In this document: positions 62,390-64,000 of the stretch, piece by piece
Numbering within the stretch: position 1 is the first letter of the stretch
How the letters are laid out: every line of letters starts with the position of its first letter
From: Streptomyces aureus
Lineage (GTDB): Bacteria > Actinomycetota > Actinomycetes > Streptomycetales > Streptomycetaceae
Assembly: GCF_000725495.1 (NCBI RefSeq)
Contig: NZ_KL647039.1
Span: forward strand, 456,604-520,603
Direction: 5' to 3'
DNA: 64,000 nucleotides
Translations under genes and position numbers: made by a program
The notes under the pieces: generated by a model
The model's database searches: none
The model's input: only the letters and a program-made list of their open reading frames with translations
What the model was told of the DNA's origin: nothing

Positions 62390-63109
62390 TCAGCTGTTCG
62401 TCCCGGCGGCGAGCTCGTGCTCCAGCATCTTCTCCATCGGGACGACGGCGAAGCGGCCGCTGAGGAAGAAGGCGAGGACCAACGAGGCGACGGTGACGAC
62501 CGTGCCGAGCCAGACCATGGTGTCGATCGGCAGCGTGTAGGCGCCCACGGCCTTCGCGACGCACTCGGTGAGCAGGACCGTGCCCCACACCAGCGAGAAG
62601 GTCCGCTCCGCCGTGCGGAAGGCCTCGGAGCCGGCCACCAGCCGGTCCCAGGCCGCCGCCCGCGCCGCGTCGCCCTTCACGAGGAAGGGCTTCATGCCCT
62701 GCGTCATCATCGGCCGGCCGAGCTTCACGGAGACCAGGATGCCGATCCCGATCGCGCTGCTGACCCCGCTGTCCTTCGCCAGCATCAGCCGCGGGTCACC
62801 GGCGACCAGGCTGAGCGCGAGCCCGACCACGTTGACGAACAGGATCAACGCGGCGAGGGCGTTGAACCGGCGCTCCTTGACCACGCCCCACACGGTCCGC
62901 ACGGCCGGCACGACACTGCTCCAGCCGAGAGCCGCCATCGTGCTCATCCCGAACCCGTTCTTGAGCAGGTAGTACGACCCGACGGGCACCGCCACGTCCA
63001 TGATCAGCGGCAGGAAGCTCGGCTTGGCGGCGGCGGTCTCCTCGGCCGTGCCCGCCCGGTCGGCGCTGGTGGTCGCTGCGGTGCTGATCTCGGTGGCGGT
63101 GATGCTCAT
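62390..63109 (-). CDS. VC0807-family membrane protein
   Basis: A 239-residue integral membrane protein with about six helices starting near residue 33 (PLIMDVAVPVGSYYLLKNGF). It matches proteins annotated as VC0807 family, of unknown function. The N-terminal 30 residues are Ala/Thr-rich and polar. The ATG at 63109 has a GGAGGGA ribosome site 8 nt upstream. Confidence 0.75.
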   Translation of the reverse strand: MSITATEISTAATTSADRAGTAEETAAAKPSFLPLIMDVAVPVGSYYLLKNGFGMSTMAALGWSSVVPAVRTVWGVVKERRFNALAALILFVNVVGLALSLVAGDPRLMLAKDSGVSSAIGIGILVSVKLGRPMMTQGMKPFLVKGDAARAAAWDRLVAGSEAFRTAERTFSLVWGTVLLTECVAKAVGAYTLPIDTMVWLGTVVTVASLVLAFFLSGRFAVVPMEKMLEHELAAGTNS

Positions 63110-63243
63110 GATCGGGTCCCTCCGTCGTCGCTGTGCACGTCCCGTTTCGATGTACTCAGCTTCGCGGTCGGCCCCCTCCCTCCGACAGAAACGATCGTCC
63201 GGGTCTCCGCATGACAAATGTCAGCGCCCGGCGATGGACGCCG

Positions 63244-63888
63244 TCATACCAGCAGGTCAGCCAACTGCCCCATGTCAGAGAAGAGTTGGGTGGCACCGGT
63301 GAGCCGCTCCGGCGGTGTCATGGCGGTGAACCCGTACACGTCCATCCCGGCCGCGTTGGCCGCCTGCACGCCCAGGGGACTGTCCTCGACGACGGCGCAC
63401 TTCTCGGGCCGTACGCCCATCGTCTTCGCGGCGTGGAGGAACAGGTCGGGTGCCGGCTTGCCCCTCCCGACGTCCTGCGAGCTGAAGACCCGGCCCTCGT
63501 CGAACCACCGGTCGAGCCCCGTCGTCCGGTGTCCGACCCGGATCCGCTCATGGCTGCCGGAGGAGGCCACGCAGTACGGGACACCGTCCGCGGCGAGCTT
63601 CTCCAGCACCAGGCCGGCCCCGGGAACGGGCTTCAGCTCCCGCTCGAAGGCGGCGAAGACCCGTGCGTGGAACACGTCGTCGAAGTCGTCCGGCAGCCGC
63701 TGTCCGGTGCGCTCGAGGACCAGGTCGTGGATGCGGTGCATCGCGGAGCCCATGTAGTCGCGCAGGGAGTCCTCGTAGGAGGTGGGGTGTCCCAGCTCGG
63801 TGAGATAGGCGGCCAGCAAGGTGTTGGAGATCGGCTCGCTGTCCACGAGGACACCGTCATTGTCGAAAATAATCAGGTCGTAGCGCAT
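63244..63888 (-). CDS. HAD family hydrolase (beta-phosphoglucomutase-like phosphatase)
   Basis: A 214-residue HAD hydrolase. It has motif I IIFDNDGVLVDSEPI, a helical cap domain, motif II VASSGSHERI, motif III lysine in GRGKPAPDLF and motif IV VVEDSPLGVQAANAAGM. The layout fits small-sugar phosphatases or phosphoglucomutase-like enzymes (YieH/YcjU type); the substrate is unknown. The ATG at 63888 is the family start. It is followed upstream by the rrn terminator. Confidence 0.88.
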   Translation of the reverse strand: MRYDLIIFDNDGVLVDSEPISNTLLAAYLTELGHPTSYEDSLRDYMGSAMHRIHDLVLERTGQRLPDDFDDVFHARVFAAFERELKPVPGAGLVLEKLAADGVPYCVASSGSHERIRVGHRTTGLDRWFDEGRVFSSQDVGRGKPAPDLFLHAAKTMGVRPEKCAVVEDSPLGVQAANAAGMDVYGFTAMTPPERLTGATQLFSDMGQLADLLV

Positions 63889-63908
63889 GACAAAGACCCT
63901 AAACGCAG

Positions 63909-63945
63909 AAAACCCCCGGACCGGTATCCCCGGTCCGGGGGTTTT
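63909..63945 (-). terminator. Terminator of the rrn operon
   Basis: A perfect 16-bp stem (AAAACCCCCGGACCGG at 63909-63924 with its complement at 63930-63945), a 5-nt loop, and A/T ends lie 12 bp after the 5S rRNA 3' end. The stem's T-run suits minus-strand rRNA transcription, with possible function in both directions. Confidence 0.9.
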
Positions 63946-63956
63946 CTTCACAATTT

Positions 63957-64000
63957 GTTCGGCGGCGTCCTACTCTCCCACAGGGTCCCCCCTGCAGTAC
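63957..64000 (-). rRNA. rrf: 5S ribosomal RNA, 3' part (runs off the window)
   Basis: The minus strand from 64000 to 63957 ends CCCTGTGGGAGAGTAGGACG then CCGCCGAAC, the conserved 3' end of actinobacterial 5S rRNA. Only the last 44 nt are inside the window. The 23S and 16S genes are expected beyond the right edge. Confidence 0.93.

Overview
The window is high-GC actinobacterial DNA. The gene set and gene order are those of a Streptomyces chromosome: a hemB-hemD-hemC-hemA-rex block next to the sporulation sigma factor gene bldN and its anti-sigma gene rsbN, a bdtA/bS22 pair, divergent lysS/argS, and a kdp operon. Start codons are often GTG, neighbouring genes often overlap by ATGA or GTGA, and several genes look leaderless. 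The last 44 bases are the 3' end of a 5S rRNA gene, so an rrn operon lies just outside the right edge. There is no prophage, insertion sequence, CRISPR array or tRNA gene that I can support.

Layout. 1-8.0 kb: a minus-strand cytochrome c maturation block (redoxin, ccdA, resB, ccsB) preceded by a secreted polysaccharide deacetylase-like lipoprotein, a histidine phosphatase and hemL. 8.5-12 kb: a small conserved hypothetical protein, an SDR oxidoreductase, a Ser-rich exported protein with a C-terminal anchor, and a class F sortase. 12-21.7 kb: kdpFABC with an extra 27-residue membrane peptide at its head, a divergent APC-type permease, then a response regulator/histidine kinase pair. 22-28 kb: an FMN reductase plus flavin-dependent monooxygenase operon, a divergent MFS exporter, an oxidoreductase with its divergent HxlR regulator, a MarR regulator and a UPF0060 membrane protein. 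28-35 kb: an SDR, a small membrane protein, a free-standing LAGLIDADG endonuclease gene, rtcB, two DUF3558 lipoproteins and an unusually short DUF2637 protein. 35-44.5 kb: lysS, argS, a DUF4253 protein, an ECF sigma factor with a partner, an aminotransferase, a SAM methyltransferase and a DinB protein. 44.6-51 kb: haem biosynthesis plus rex. 51.5-64 kb: glutaredoxin, HAD phosphatase, bldN-rsbN, acyltransferase and epimerase, bS22, bdtA-like regulator, phosphatase, acuC, MFS, a VC0807-family protein, a HAD hydrolase and 5S rRNA.

Functional themes. Haem is made (hemL, hemB, hemD, hemC, hemA) and attached to c-type cytochromes (ccs genes), and Rex ties haem synthesis to the NADH/NAD+ state through a visible operator. 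BldN and RsbN form a developmental sigma/anti-sigma pair; a candidate BldN-type promoter lies in front of rsbN.

The least expected signals are: a composite intergenic repeat present three times, one copy of which supplies the 5' end of the UPF0060 gene; a DUF2637 protein that appears to have lost its central third; a sortase next to a protein carrying two MHTGG motifs instead of LPXTG; the extra kdp peptide; a homing-type endonuclease beside the RNA ligase gene rtcB; and a 7-codon leader ORF coupled to an ECF sigma gene. Family assignments come from recognised motifs and memory of homologues; no database search was run.
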